Of a stretch of DNA of 64,000 nt, positions 35,792 through 44,616 are shown piece after piece. Positions within the stretch are counted from its first letter, which is position 1; each line of letters starts with the position of its first letter. This DNA is from Kutzneria buriramensis. Lineage in GTDB: Bacteria; Actinomycetota; Actinomycetes; Mycobacteriales; Pseudonocardiaceae. The stretch lies in NCBI RefSeq assembly GCF_003387475.1, contig NZ_QUNO01000002.1:434001-498000 (forward strand). Reading direction: 5' to 3'. Under the pieces are notes generated by a model, which saw nothing but the letters and a program-made list of their open reading frames with translations, had not been told where the DNA came from and did no database searches. The position numbers and the translations under genes are program-made.

Positions 35792-38700
35792 ATGTTCCGC
35801 CAACAACGCCGAAGACTGGTGCTCGTCGTGGCCACGGTGACCGGCGTGCTCGCCGCCACCGGCCCGAACGCGATGGCCGCCGGCGCGGCCGCCGCCGACG
35901 CGGCGCTGGCCCAGGGAAGCAAGCAGCCGGTGATCGTGGTGCTGAAGAACCAGCACCCCGAATTATCGCCCAAGGCCCAGCGCGGCCAGCGCCAGCAGAC
36001 CGTCGGCAAGGAGCAGGCCCCGCTGGTCACCCAGGCCAAGCAGGTCGGCGCGCAGAACGTCAAGGCGTTCGACGTGCTCAACGGCTTCTCGGCCAAGGTC
36101 ACCGACGCCGAGGCGAGCAAGCTCGCCGCCAACCCCGACGTCGCCGCGGTCGTGCCCGACCGCGCCCGCGCCGTCAAGCCGCTGGACGCCACCCAGAAGG
36201 CGGCGATCAAGGCCACGCCGCCGCCGGACCAGCCGCTCGCGGCGGGCGCCTGCCCGACCGACCCGGCCAAGCCGATCCTGGAGCCCGAGGCGCTCCAGAC
36301 CACGCACACCGCCTACACCAACCCCACGCTGCCGCAGGCGCAGAACATCGTGGACGGCAAGGGCGTGTCGGTCGCGTGGATCGCGGACGGCCTGGACCCG
36401 AACAACCCCGACTTCATCCGCGCCGACGGCAGCCACGTCTTCACCGACTACCAGGACTTCTCCGGCACCGACCCGAACGGGCCGCAGTCGGGTGAGGAAG
36501 CCTTCGGCGACGCCAGCTCCATCGCCGCGCAGGGCCGCGTGACCTACGACCTGTCCAACGTCGTGGCCGCCGCGCACCCGCTGCCCAAGGGCTGCACCGT
36601 CACCGTGCGGGGCATCGCGCCGGGCGCCAGCCTGGTCGGCCTCAACGTGTTCGGCAGCGCCGAGCTGGTCACCAACTCGATCATCCTCCAGGCCATCGAC
36701 TACGCGGTGAACACCGACAACGTCGACGTGATCAACGAGTCGCTGGGCGGCAACCCGTTCCCGGCCGACGGCGTGGACCCGGTCGCGCTGGCCAACGACG
36801 CCGCGGTCGCCGCGGGCGTCACGGTCGTCGCCTCCACCGGCGACGCCGGCCCGAGCGGCACCATCGGCACCCCGGCCGTCGACCCGCACGTGATCTCCGC
36901 GGGCTCGGTCACCAACTACCGGCTGTACGCGCAGACCGGCGAGCGGGGCGCCCGCACCTTCGCCAAGACCTGGGCGAACGACAACATGTCCTCGCTGTCC
37001 TCCGGCGGCGTCGACGACCTCGGCCGGGTGCCCGACCTGGTCGCCCCCGGTGAGTCCGGCTGGTCGGTGTGCAGCGCCGACAAGCGCTTCGCCGGCTGCA
37101 CCGACGAGCAGGGCCGCCCGTCCAACATCCGCACCTTCGGCGGCACCAGCGAGGCCTCGCCGTTCATCGCCGGCGGCGCCGCGCTCGTCATCGAGGCGTA
37201 CAAGAACACCCACCACGGCGCCAAGCCGAGCCCGCAGCTGGTCAAGCAGATCCTCACCAGCACCGCCACCGACCTCGGCCAGCCGGCCGACGAGCAGGGC
37301 GCGGGCGAGCTCAACACCTACGCCGCCGTGCGGACCGCCGAGTCCATCCAGGACGGCAACGGCAAGCCGAAGGCGCAGGGCGCGGGCCTGCTGGCCACCA
37401 CCGGCGGCGGCGACACCCAGCTGACCGCGGCGGCCAAGCCCGGCACCAACGTCACCAAGCCGCTGACGATCACCAACACCAGCCCGAACACCCAGACCGT
37501 GTCCGCGCACGGCCGGGTCCTGGGCAAGACGCTGGCCGACACCACCAGCAGCATCGCGCTGGACGTCAACTCGCCGCAGACGCCGATCTTCATCGACGGC
37601 ACGAGCGCGACGCGGGCGTACGCGAAGACCACCTTCCAGGTGCCCTTCGGCGCCGACCACCTCCAGGGCGACCTGGCGTGGCCGGGCACCCCGGCGCAGT
37701 CCCAGACGATCCGCATGGCGCTGATCGACCCGAACGGCGTCTACCAGTCCGACTCGCGGCCGCAGAACAGCAGCAGCAAGTCCGACCACGGCCGGGTCGA
37801 CGTGAAGAACCCGGCCCCGGGCGCCTGGACCGCGGTGTTCTACGCGACGCAGGCCGCGAACGGCTTCAAGGGCAACATCGCCTACGAGTTCACCAGCACG
37901 AAGTACACCAACTTCGGCTCGGTCAGCCCGTCGACGCTGACCCTGAAGCCGGGTCAGTCCGGCACCTTCCAGGTCACCGCCAAGACGCCCGGCACGCCGG
38001 GCGACCTGTCGGCCGCGGTCGAGCTGGACACCCCGCTCGGGGCGGTCTCCTCGGTGCCGTTCACGCTGCGCAGCCTGATCACGCCCGACTCGGGCGGCGC
38101 GTTCAGCGGCACGATCGTCGGCGGCAACGGCCGCGACTTCGCGCCGGCGCAGACCCAGACGTACTGGTTCGACGTGCCGGCCGGCAAGAAGGACTTCGGC
38201 CTGGACGTCAGCCTCGGCGGCGACCCCAACCAGACGGTGTACGCCGCGCTGAAGTCGCCCAGCGGCCAGATCCTGTCGCTGTCGACCAACCAGCAGCCGG
38301 GCGGAGGCGGCACGGTGCTGACCAAGTCGATGCAGTCCTACGTCCGCGCGCCGGAGAAGGGCCGCTGGGAGCTGGTGATCAACGTCAGCCAGGGCGTCAG
38401 CGGCACGGCGCTGTCCCAGCAGTTCACCGGGCACCTGAAGTACAACGTGGTCGACGCGACGGTCACCGGGCTGCCCAGCGGCACGGTCCCGGCCGGCAAG
38501 CCGATCAAGGTCAAGGTCAAGGTGCACAACAACGGCGTCGCGCCGGAAGCGATCTTCGCCGACCCGCGCCTGACCACCGAGACCGACCAGGCGCTGCTGG
38601 TGATCCCGCCGACCTCGGCCGCGCAGCAGTTCCCGCAGCCGGCGACGGCGACGGGCACCGAGTGGCTGGTGCCGACCGAGGCCCGGTCGCTGACCATCCA

Positions 38701-39157
38701 GCAGAACGCCACCGTGACGGCCGACTTCGACGCCTCCGCGTTCAGCGGCGTGCCCGAGGTCTACGGCCAGCCGCGCGGCACCTCGGCGACCGGCAGCACG
38801 GCCGCGTCGGAGATCACCCAGGGCCAGTGGCTCGCGGTGGCGACCGTCGTCGGCCCGACCAACGCGACGGTCACCGGCTCGGCCACGCTGGCCGCGCAGG
38901 TGCACGCCCAGGCGTTCGACACCTCGGCCACCAGCGACACCGGTGACCTGTGGCGGCTCGGCGTGGACGCAGGCGCGCCGAACTTCACCCCGACGACGTT
39001 GGCCCCCGGCCAGACGGCGACCATCACCGTGACCATCACCCCGACCGGGGCGAAGGGCACGACGGTGAGCGGCGTGCTGTACGTGGACAACTTCAACGGT
39101 GTGCTGCTCAGCGGCGACGAGCTCGCCGGCGTGCCGTACAGCTACACGATCGGTTAA
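35792..39157 (+). CDS. Secreted S8/S53-clan serine protease with sedolisin-like active site
   Basis: 1121 residues. A signal peptide (RQQRRRLVLVVATV, ends near AMAAG) is followed by an I9-type propeptide (about 44-125) and the catalytic domain (about 185-490). Ser453 lies in GGTSEASPFIAGG. The subtilase Asp position reads WIADGLD (Ala198) and no HGTHVAG is present. Instead GEEAFGDASS supplies Glu236 and Asp240 four apart, and STGDAG puts Asp351 at the oxyanion position, the Ser-Glu-Asp-Asp set of sedolisins. About 600 C-terminal residues look like Fn3/PPC beta domains. GGAGTGAGG precedes ATG 35792. A terminator follows. The S53-like chemistry is inferred from motifs. Confidence 0.85.
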   Translation: MFRQQRRRLVLVVATVTGVLAATGPNAMAAGAAAADAALAQGSKQPVIVVLKNQHPELSPKAQRGQRQQTVGKEQAPLVTQAKQVGAQNVKAFDVLNGFSAKVTDAEASKLAANPDVAAVVPDRARAVKPLDATQKAAIKATPPPDQPLAAGACPTDPAKPILEPEALQTTHTAYTNPTLPQAQNIVDGKGVSVAWIADGLDPNNPDFIRADGSHVFTDYQDFSGTDPNGPQSGEEAFGDASSIAAQGRVTYDLSNVVAAAHPLPKGCTVTVRGIAPGASLVGLNVFGSAELVTNSIILQAIDYAVNTDNVDVINESLGGNPFPADGVDPVALANDAAVAAGVTVVASTGDAGPSGTIGTPAVDPHVISAGSVTNYRLYAQTGERGARTFAKTWANDNMSSLSSGGVDDLGRVPDLVAPGESGWSVCSADKRFAGCTDEQGRPSNIRTFGGTSEASPFIAGGAALVIEAYKNTHHGAKPSPQLVKQILTSTATDLGQPADEQGAGELNTYAAVRTAESIQDGNGKPKAQGAGLLATTGGGDTQLTAAAKPGTNVTKPLTITNTSPNTQTVSAHGRVLGKTLADTTSSIALDVNSPQTPIFIDGTSATRAYAKTTFQVPFGADHLQGDLAWPGTPAQSQTIRMALIDPNGVYQSDSRPQNSSSKSDHGRVDVKNPAPGAWTAVFYATQAANGFKGNIAYEFTSTKYTNFGSVSPSTLTLKPGQSGTFQVTAKTPGTPGDLSAAVELDTPLGAVSSVPFTLRSLITPDSGGAFSGTIVGGNGRDFAPAQTQTYWFDVPAGKKDFGLDVSLGGDPNQTVYAALKSPSGQILSLSTNQQPGGGGTVLTKSMQSYVRAPEKGRWELVINVSQGVSGTALSQQFTGHLKYNVVDATVTGLPSGTVPAGKPIKVKVKVHNNGVAPEAIFADPRLTTETDQALLVIPPTSAAQQFPQPATATGTEWLVPTEARSLTIQQNATVTADFDASAFSGVPEVYGQPRGTSATGSTAASEITQGQWLAVATVVGPTNATVTGSATLAAQVHAQAFDTSATSDTGDLWRLGVDAGAPNFTPTTLAPGQTATITVTITPTGAKGTTVSGVLYVDNFNGVLLSGDELAGVPYSYTIG

Positions 39158-39171
39158 GCCTGTTGCGGTTC

Positions 39172-39210
39172 GGGGACCCCGTCGGACACTGGATGTCTGA
39201 CGGGGTCCCC
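39172..39210 (+). terminator. Terminator after the secreted protease
   Basis: ggggaccccgtc and gacggggtcccc (12 bases, perfect) enclose a 15-base loop that can add a short GACA/TGTC pairing. It ends 17 bases before the next GTG. Confidence 0.8.
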
Positions 39211-39227
39211 TCGCATCTGGAGGAACC

Positions 39228-40835
39228 GTGCTGACCGACCGACTAGCCACCTGGGCCGCCGACAACACCGACGACGCGGCCGTCACCTACGTCGACCACA
39301 GCACCAGCCTCGACGGGCTGTCGGTCACCGCGACCTGGGGAACGCTGCACCGCCGGGTCGCCTCGACCGCCGCCGCGCTGCGGCGCGTGACCGGTCCGGG
39401 CACCCGGGTGGTGGTGCTCGCGCCGCAGGGCGTCGACGACGTCGTGGCCATGCTGGCCGCGCTGTGGGCCGGGGTGGTCGCGGTGCCGCTCGACCTCGCC
39501 GACCTGGACGACCATCCCTCGCACGTGACCGCCGTGCTGGCCGACTGCCTGGCCACCGCCGTGCTCACCACCACCGCCGCCAAGCCCCGCGTGCAGGACT
39601 TCGTGGACGTGCCGGTGGTGCTCGTGGACGCCATGCCCGACGACGCCATCGACCGCTACCCGGTCGTCGCGGACGACGTCGCGATGCTGCGGTACCCGGT
39701 CGACCCCGGCACCGACCCGGTCGGGACGCCGCTCAGCCACGGCGACCTCGCCGCCGCCGGCGCCCGCGCGGTCACCGCGTTCCGGGCCGTCACCGGGCGC
39801 TCGGTGACCGTGAGCTGGCTTCCCCTGTGCCACGACCTCGGCTTCGTGCTGGCCGTAGCCGCGCCGCTGACCGCCCGCCTGCGGGCCGTGCTGCTGGAGC
39901 AGTCGTCCGTGCTGGAGCAGCCGCGCCGCTGGTTGCAGGCGCTGGCGTCCGGGCAGGACGTGATCACCGCCGCCCCCGACTTCGCGCTGGCCTACTGCGC
40001 GTCGCGGACCACCGAGCAGGACCGCTCCTGGCTGCGGTTGTCGCAGGTCAGCACCATGCTGGACGGCGGTGAGCCGATCAACGCCAGCACCGTGCGGGTG
40101 GCCGTCGACGTGTTCGGGCAGTGCGGGCTCCAGCCCAAGGCCCTGCGCACCTGCTACGGCGCCACCGGCACCGTCGGACCCGTCACCATGACGTCGATGA
40201 GCGAGCCGCCGCGGCGGCTCACCGTCGACCGCGAGCAGCTCGCCGCCGGCAAGGCCGTTCCGCGCACCGACGGCCGCGCCACCCCGCTGGTGTCCAGCGG
40301 CATGCCGCTGGACGGCGCCGTGCTCGTGGTCGATCCGGGTGCCAGCTGGCCGCTGCCGGACGGCATGGTCGGCGAGATCTGGGTGACCGGCACGGCCGTG
40401 GCCGTCCGCCAGGAGCTCGTCGAGCTGGACGGCCGGTCCTGGCTGCGCACCGGCGACCTCGGCTTCCTGCACGAGGGCGAGCTGTTCGTGTTAGGACGCC
40501 AGGAGGACCTGCTCACCGTGGACGGCCGGCGGCTCGACCCGCACGAGGTGGAGCTGGTCGCCCGCGCCGCGCACCCCACCGTCCGCCCGGACCGGGTGGT
40601 GGCGTTGTCCTTCGGCGAGGCGGTCGTCATCGTCGCCGAGCGGTCCCAGCACGTGCCGCCCGACGAGGTGGACCTGACCGCCGTCGTGGACACCGTGCGG
40701 GCCGCGGTGTCCAAGCGGTTCGCCGTGCCCGTCCGGGACGTGGTGATCGTCGAGTCGGGCCGGATGCCCGCCGGCTGGTCGGGCCGTCCCACCCGGGCCG
40801 CCATCCGGCGGCGGTACCTGGACGGAGAGCTCTAG
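39228..40835 (+). CDS. Fatty-acyl-AMP-ligase-like (FadD/FAAL) protein, degenerate
   Basis: 535 residues of the ANL adenylating superfamily, closest in style to FAALs: SWLPLCHDLGFVLAV, CYGATGTVG and LRTGDLGFLHEGELFVLGRQEDLL. The phosphate-binding loop that normally reads YTSGSTxxPxGV is here YPVDPGTDPVGTPLSH. The C-terminal lysine motif is absent (SGRPTRAAIRRRY). Activity is therefore doubtful. No acyl carrier protein, PKS or NRPS is nearby. GTG 39228 follows TGGAGGAA. Its TAG shares CTAG (40832-40835) with the convergent gene's TAG. Confidence 0.75.
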   Translation: MLTDRLATWAADNTDDAAVTYVDHSTSLDGLSVTATWGTLHRRVASTAAALRRVTGPGTRVVVLAPQGVDDVVAMLAALWAGVVAVPLDLADLDDHPSHVTAVLADCLATAVLTTTAAKPRVQDFVDVPVVLVDAMPDDAIDRYPVVADDVAMLRYPVDPGTDPVGTPLSHGDLAAAGARAVTAFRAVTGRSVTVSWLPLCHDLGFVLAVAAPLTARLRAVLLEQSSVLEQPRRWLQALASGQDVITAAPDFALAYCASRTTEQDRSWLRLSQVSTMLDGGEPINASTVRVAVDVFGQCGLQPKALRTCYGATGTVGPVTMTSMSEPPRRLTVDREQLAAGKAVPRTDGRATPLVSSGMPLDGAVLVVDPGASWPLPDGMVGEIWVTGTAVAVRQELVELDGRSWLRTGDLGFLHEGELFVLGRQEDLLTVDGRRLDPHEVELVARAAHPTVRPDRVVALSFGEAVVIVAERSQHVPPDEVDLTAVVDTVRAAVSKRFAVPVRDVVIVESGRMPAGWSGRPTRAAIRRRYLDGEL

Positions 40836-41461
40836 TCCACCTTGGACACTGCCTTGCGGTTCCCGCTTGCCGCCACGGCAAGTCCGGCGACCAGCACCAG
40901 CGCGCCGCCGACCGCCACCGGTAGCGGCCAGCTCCGCTCGACGGACGCGGGTTCCTCTGTGAGGACACGCGCCTGCGGATCGACGATCACCTGGACGTGA
41001 TCGCTCACGTGGAACGCGTGCGGCGGATTCTGCGTGAGCAGCGGGCGCCTGACCGGCCGGCTGTCGGGATCGGTGAACCACACCGTGTACTCCGGGCCGT
41101 TCTTGTCCTTCTCCACGGTCACTTTCGAGACCGTGGCGACGATAGTGTGCCCCGCGGTGGCCAGCACCTCGTCGTTGACCCACGCCGGGCCGGCGATGCC
41201 GAGGAACACCCCGCCGAGCAGGACGAGCGGGAAGGCCGCCCAGAACCGGCCGAGCCACCAGGCGGCCACCATCGCCACCATCGAGCCGATCCAGGCGACC
41301 AGGACCGGTGGCCCGCCGAACAGGTCGTCGCCGAGCACGCACCAGGTGGCCAGGGCGAAGTAGCCCAGCACGGCGATTGACGCGGCGGCAGTCCACGCCG
41401 CGGCCTGGCCGCGGCTCCACGCCGGCCGTTTGCGACCGGTGATGCCCTTGCGGCGTTGCAC
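40832..41461 (-). CDS. DUF3592-like membrane protein
   Basis: 209 residues. A basic N-terminus (QRRKGITGRKRP) is followed by about three hydrophobic segments at roughly 24-42, 48-66 and 68-84. A beta-rich extracytoplasmic part comes next with VEKDKNGPEYTVWFTDP, HVQVIVDPQ and ARVLTEEP, as in DUF3592 proteins. One more helix lies near residues 180-198 before the short basic tail. GTG 41461 has GAGGGGG upstream. The function is unknown. It ends sharing CTAG with the FAAL-like gene. Confidence 0.65.
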   Translation of the reverse strand: MQRRKGITGRKRPAWSRGQAAAWTAAASIAVLGYFALATWCVLGDDLFGGPPVLVAWIGSMVAMVAAWWLGRFWAAFPLVLLGGVFLGIAGPAWVNDEVLATAGHTIVATVSKVTVEKDKNGPEYTVWFTDPDSRPVRRPLLTQNPPHAFHVSDHVQVIVDPQARVLTEEPASVERSWPLPVAVGGALVLVAGLAVAASGNRKAVSKVD

Positions 41462-41547
41462 TTTCGCCCCCTCGCGTCCTGGACGGACGCTCCGAGGGCA
41501 GATGATCCTCCCACCGCCGCCCGGCGGCGGTGTCTCCTCGAACACAC

Positions 41548-41567
41548 CACCGCCCGATCGGGCGGTG
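41548..41567 (-). terminator. Hairpin after the small membrane protein gene
   Basis: caccgcccgatcgggcggtg is a perfect 20-base palindrome directly 3' of the gene ending at 41573. A second GC-rich hairpin (accgccgcc/ggcggcggt) lies near 41512-41530. Both probably stop minus-strand transcripts. Confidence 0.6.
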
Positions 41568-41572
41568 TCCGG

Positions 41573-41872
41573 TCAGGGAATGATCACGCCGAAGACCACC
41601 GTGAGTAGATTCCAGGTGGCGAAACCCAGACCCGCCAGGATGAGCAGCACGACCAGGCTCACCATCAGCCGGCGGTGCCCGCTGGACCGGTTGGCCGACT
41701 CCGCGAAGTCGTTGACACCGGCCAGATAGCCCTCCACGGTGTAGCCGTTGCGCACCCGCTCCATCCGGTCCAGGTGCTCGGCGAACGCCTTGGCCTCGGG
41801 ATCGTCGCGGTCCAACCCGATCAGGTCGTCCTCGAAGCGGTCCTCGGGGCCCGGCGGCTGGTGCCCGTCCAT
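41573..41872 (-). CDS. Small tail-anchored membrane protein of unknown function
   Basis: 99 residues. An acidic, hydrophilic N-terminal two thirds (PEDRFEDDLIGLDRDDPEAK) is followed by one transmembrane helix near residues 70-90 (LMVSLVVLLILAGLGFATW) at the C-terminus, as in tail-anchored proteins. No family is recognised. ATG 41872 is the likeliest start; GTG 41881 is in frame. It is divergent from the catalase-like gene. Confidence 0.6.
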   Translation of the reverse strand: MDGHQPPGPEDRFEDDLIGLDRDDPEAKAFAEHLDRMERVRNGYTVEGYLAGVNDFAESANRSSGHRRLMVSLVVLLILAGLGFATWNLLTVVFGVIIP

Positions 41873-41955
41873 GCCGTCCACGGTACTCAGCTTGGCACCG
41901 CGTCGGCCGCGCCCTAGGCTGACGATCCTACGCAGAGCCGAACAGGATCTCGCAC

Positions 41956-42903
41956 ATGTCCGTTCAGCCACCCGACGGCGCTCATCCACAGCTGGCCGTC
42001 GACATCGTCGACCGGCTGGAATGGGTGTCCGGTCTGTACCCCGGCTACCGTCGGGCCCACGCGAAGGGCGCGTGCTACCGCGCGGTTTTCCTGCCCACCG
42101 GCGCGGCCGCCGAGTACACCACCGCGGCGCACCTCCAGGGCGACCCCGTGCCCGCGACCGTGCGTTTCTCGAACTTCTCGGGAAATCCCTACATCTGGGA
42201 CCGCACCCGGTCGGCCCGCGGCCTGTCGGTCGCGTTCCACCTGCCCGGCGGCGTGGCCACCGACCTGGTGTCGGTCAGCCAGCCGGTGTTCGTCGCGGCC
42301 ACCCCGCAGGCGTTCCGCAACTTCCTGGAGGCGGCCGAGCCGAACATGTTCACCGGCTCGCCCGACCCGGAGGTGGTGCGCAAGTACGCCACCGAGCACA
42401 CCGAGGCGATGCGCGGGCTGCGTGCGGTGAAGAACACACCGATCCCCGTCAGCTACGCGACCTTGCGCTACTGGGCCGTGCACGCCTTCGTCTGGCTGGA
42501 CAAGATGCGCCGCCGCACGGCCGTGCGCTACCGCTGGGAGCCCGAGGCCGGCGTGCAGCAGCTGTCCGACGAGCGCGCCGCCGAGAAGGCGCCGACGTAC
42601 CTGTCCGACGAGCTGACCGAGCGGCTGGCGTCCACGACGGTCGCCTTCCAGCTCAAGGTGCAGATCGCCGAGCCCGGCGACCCCACCGACGACTGCACGG
42701 TGCTGTGGCCGCACGACCGCACCGAGATCACCGTGGGGCGGCTGTTGGTGACCGGGCCGGTGGAGGACCAGGCCAAGTGGGACAAGCGGATGTTCGACCC
42801 GACGCGGCTGGTGCCCGGCATCGAGCTGTCCGACGACCCGGTGCTGCGCTTCCGCAGCCAGGTCTACGCCGTGTCGCACGGCCGCCGCACGCAGGGGAAG
42901 TGA
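41956..42903 (+). CDS. Catalase-family haem protein (SrpA-like)
   Basis: 315 residues, much shorter than classical catalases (about 480-750). It keeps the core haem features: HAKGACYRAVF with the distal His near 35, VRFSNFSGNP, RSARGLSVAFHLPGG in place of DPRGFAVKFYT, and a C-terminal RSQVY that fits the RxxxY proximal tyrosine. It probably acts as a peroxidase or organic-peroxide enzyme. Haem use is inferred from these motifs. A carboxylesterase gene starts 4 bases after its stop, so the two share an operon. Confidence 0.82.
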   Translation: MSVQPPDGAHPQLAVDIVDRLEWVSGLYPGYRRAHAKGACYRAVFLPTGAAAEYTTAAHLQGDPVPATVRFSNFSGNPYIWDRTRSARGLSVAFHLPGGVATDLVSVSQPVFVAATPQAFRNFLEAAEPNMFTGSPDPEVVRKYATEHTEAMRGLRAVKNTPIPVSYATLRYWAVHAFVWLDKMRRRTAVRYRWEPEAGVQQLSDERAAEKAPTYLSDELTERLASTTVAFQLKVQIAEPGDPTDDCTVLWPHDRTEITVGRLLVTGPVEDQAKWDKRMFDPTRLVPGIELSDDPVLRFRSQVYAVSHGRRTQGK

Positions 42904-42907
42904 GTTC

Positions 42908-44305
42908 GTGACGAGGGTCGTCGCCACCACCATCGGTCAGGTTCGCGGCGTCGATCTCGGCGGAGCGGTGGCGTGGCGGGGGATTCCTTACGCGCAGCCG
43001 CCGGTCGGGCCGCTGCGGCACCGCCCGCCACTGCCCGCCTCGTCGTGGATCGGGGTTCGGGACGGCGGCCGGTTCGCCGCCCGGGCGATGCAGACCGTGT
43101 TGCCGGGCCTCGTGCCGGTGGGTCCGCGACCGGCCTGTGTGGACGATCCACAGCGGATCAGCGAGGACTGCCTCTACGTCAACGTGTGCGCTCCCGACCG
43201 GCCGTCTGCGACGCCGCGGCCGGCGTTCGTGTGGATCCACGGCGGCGGCTACATGTCCGGCGCCGGGCCGGAGGGCATCGGCGACGGCGAGACGTTCGTG
43301 CGCAGTCACGACGTCGTGGTGGTGACCTTCAACTACCGGCTCGGGGCGTTCGGCTTCCTCGACGAGACCAACTGCGGTGTGCTGGACCAGATCGCGGCCT
43401 TGCGGTGGGTCCGCGACAACATCGCCGCGTTCGGCGGGGATCCGCGGCTGGTCACCCTCGGCGGGGTGTCCGCCGGTGCGAAGAGCGTGGCGACGCTGAT
43501 GGCCGTGCCGTCGGCGTCCGGGCTGTTCCAGCGGGCCATCTCGCAGAGCGGCGGCGGCGATCACGTGACGACCGTGGACGTCGCGCGGGCGACCGTCGAC
43601 CGGCTGGGGATCGACCGTCGGCACATTCCCACCGTGCCGGCGGCGGAGTTGCTGGCCGCGCAGCAGGCGGTGTCGCCGCCGCTGTACGGGGTGTGGACGT
43701 GGCGGCCTGTCGTGGACGGCGCCCTGCTCCCCGATGTGCCGGCGCGTCGGATCGCCGCCGGATCCGCCGCCGGCGTCGCGCTGCTGGCGTCCAGCACCGT
43801 CAACGAGGCCGGCACGTTCGTGGGGCTCGATCCGCGGGCCGCCCGGCCGGCGACGCGGGTACTGACCGAGGCGTTCGGGGCTGTGAAGGCCGGGGAGATC
43901 CTCGACGTCTATGGCGGTGACCTTGCCGCCGTGATGACCGATGAGCGGTACGGCATTCCCACCCTGCGGTTGGTGGACGGCCAGTCCCGGCACGCGCCGA
44001 CGTGGCGGTACCGGTTCGACGGCTCCCTGCCCGGTTCGGCGCCGGCCGGGCACGGCACCGACGTCGCCTTCGCGTGGGCCGTCGGCGCCGGGGACCTGGG
44101 CACTCCGGAGGCGACCGCGCTGAGCCGGATCATGCACGCCGCCTGGGGTTCCTTCGTCCGCACCGGCAAGGTCGACTGGACCCCCTACGACGCCGCCACC
44201 CGCCCCACCATGATCATGGCCACCCCGCCCCACCTCGCCGACGACCCCGACTCCCTCCGCCGCCGTGCCTGGCCCGAATCCTGGCCCTCCACCACCTGGT
44301 TCTGA
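42908..44305 (+). CDS. Type B carboxylesterase
   Basis: 465 residues of the alpha/beta-hydrolase carboxylesterase family. Motifs are WRGIPYAQPPVG, EDCLYVNVCAP, WIHGGGYMSG for the oxyanion hole, and LGGVSAGAKSV with the nucleophile Ser (the usual GESAG is GVSAG here). STVNEAGTF may supply the acid and AGHGTDVAF the His. No signal peptide is seen. GTG 42908 follows GGGGAAGTGAG. It is co-transcribed with the catalase-like gene. The substrate is unknown. Confidence 0.88.
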   Translation: MTRVVATTIGQVRGVDLGGAVAWRGIPYAQPPVGPLRHRPPLPASSWIGVRDGGRFAARAMQTVLPGLVPVGPRPACVDDPQRISEDCLYVNVCAPDRPSATPRPAFVWIHGGGYMSGAGPEGIGDGETFVRSHDVVVVTFNYRLGAFGFLDETNCGVLDQIAALRWVRDNIAAFGGDPRLVTLGGVSAGAKSVATLMAVPSASGLFQRAISQSGGGDHVTTVDVARATVDRLGIDRRHIPTVPAAELLAAQQAVSPPLYGVWTWRPVVDGALLPDVPARRIAAGSAAGVALLASSTVNEAGTFVGLDPRAARPATRVLTEAFGAVKAGEILDVYGGDLAAVMTDERYGIPTLRLVDGQSRHAPTWRYRFDGSLPGSAPAGHGTDVAFAWAVGAGDLGTPEATALSRIMHAAWGSFVRTGKVDWTPYDAATRPTMIMATPPHLADDPDSLRRRAWPESWPSTTWF

Positions 44306-44310
44306 CCCCG

Positions 44311-44454
44311 GCGAGTCGCGCCCACAGACAGACCGAATGTAGGTTTCAGGCACACCCCGCGAGTCCCGCCCAGCGTCATACCGAAACCCGCTTACGTGCA
44401 GACCTCGCGAGCCTCCCCGCCCTCGTACGAAATGTCGGTTTCGTGCGGAGACAC
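44311..44454. repeat. Three degenerate 48-base tandem repeats in a 311-base intergenic gap
   Basis: Units begin at 44311, 44359 and 44407, exactly 48 bases apart, each starting GCGAG. Units 1 and 2 share gcgagtc(g/c)cgccca, then accgaa, then a closing acc-gc block. Unit 3 is more diverged (tacgaaatgtcggtttcgtgc). A 21-base part of unit 1 (44332-44352) recurs at 18956-18976. The rest of the gap (44455-44616) is the AfsR-type gene leader with no gene visible. Confidence 0.65.
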
Positions 44455-44616
44455 CCCACCTGTTGCAGGGGTGGCAGGCCCTCCGGCGGGCTCACGTCGG
44501 GCCTGGCGGTTTGCCCGGTTTACCCTTGCACCTGCCTCGCCGCGGATGGTTGTATCTCGGCGGGGATCGACGGGCGCGATGTGGGGACGTCGCGTCGGGT
44601 GCGAGGGGGGAGCGGT

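Noticed and set aside
35963-39286. A long open frame antisense to the secreted protease
   Set aside because: Same artefact of high GC third positions; the sense strand has signal peptide, propeptide and catalytic motifs.
44311-44454. CRISPR array
   Set aside because: Only three strongly diverged 48-base units, no constant repeat with unique spacers and no cas genes.
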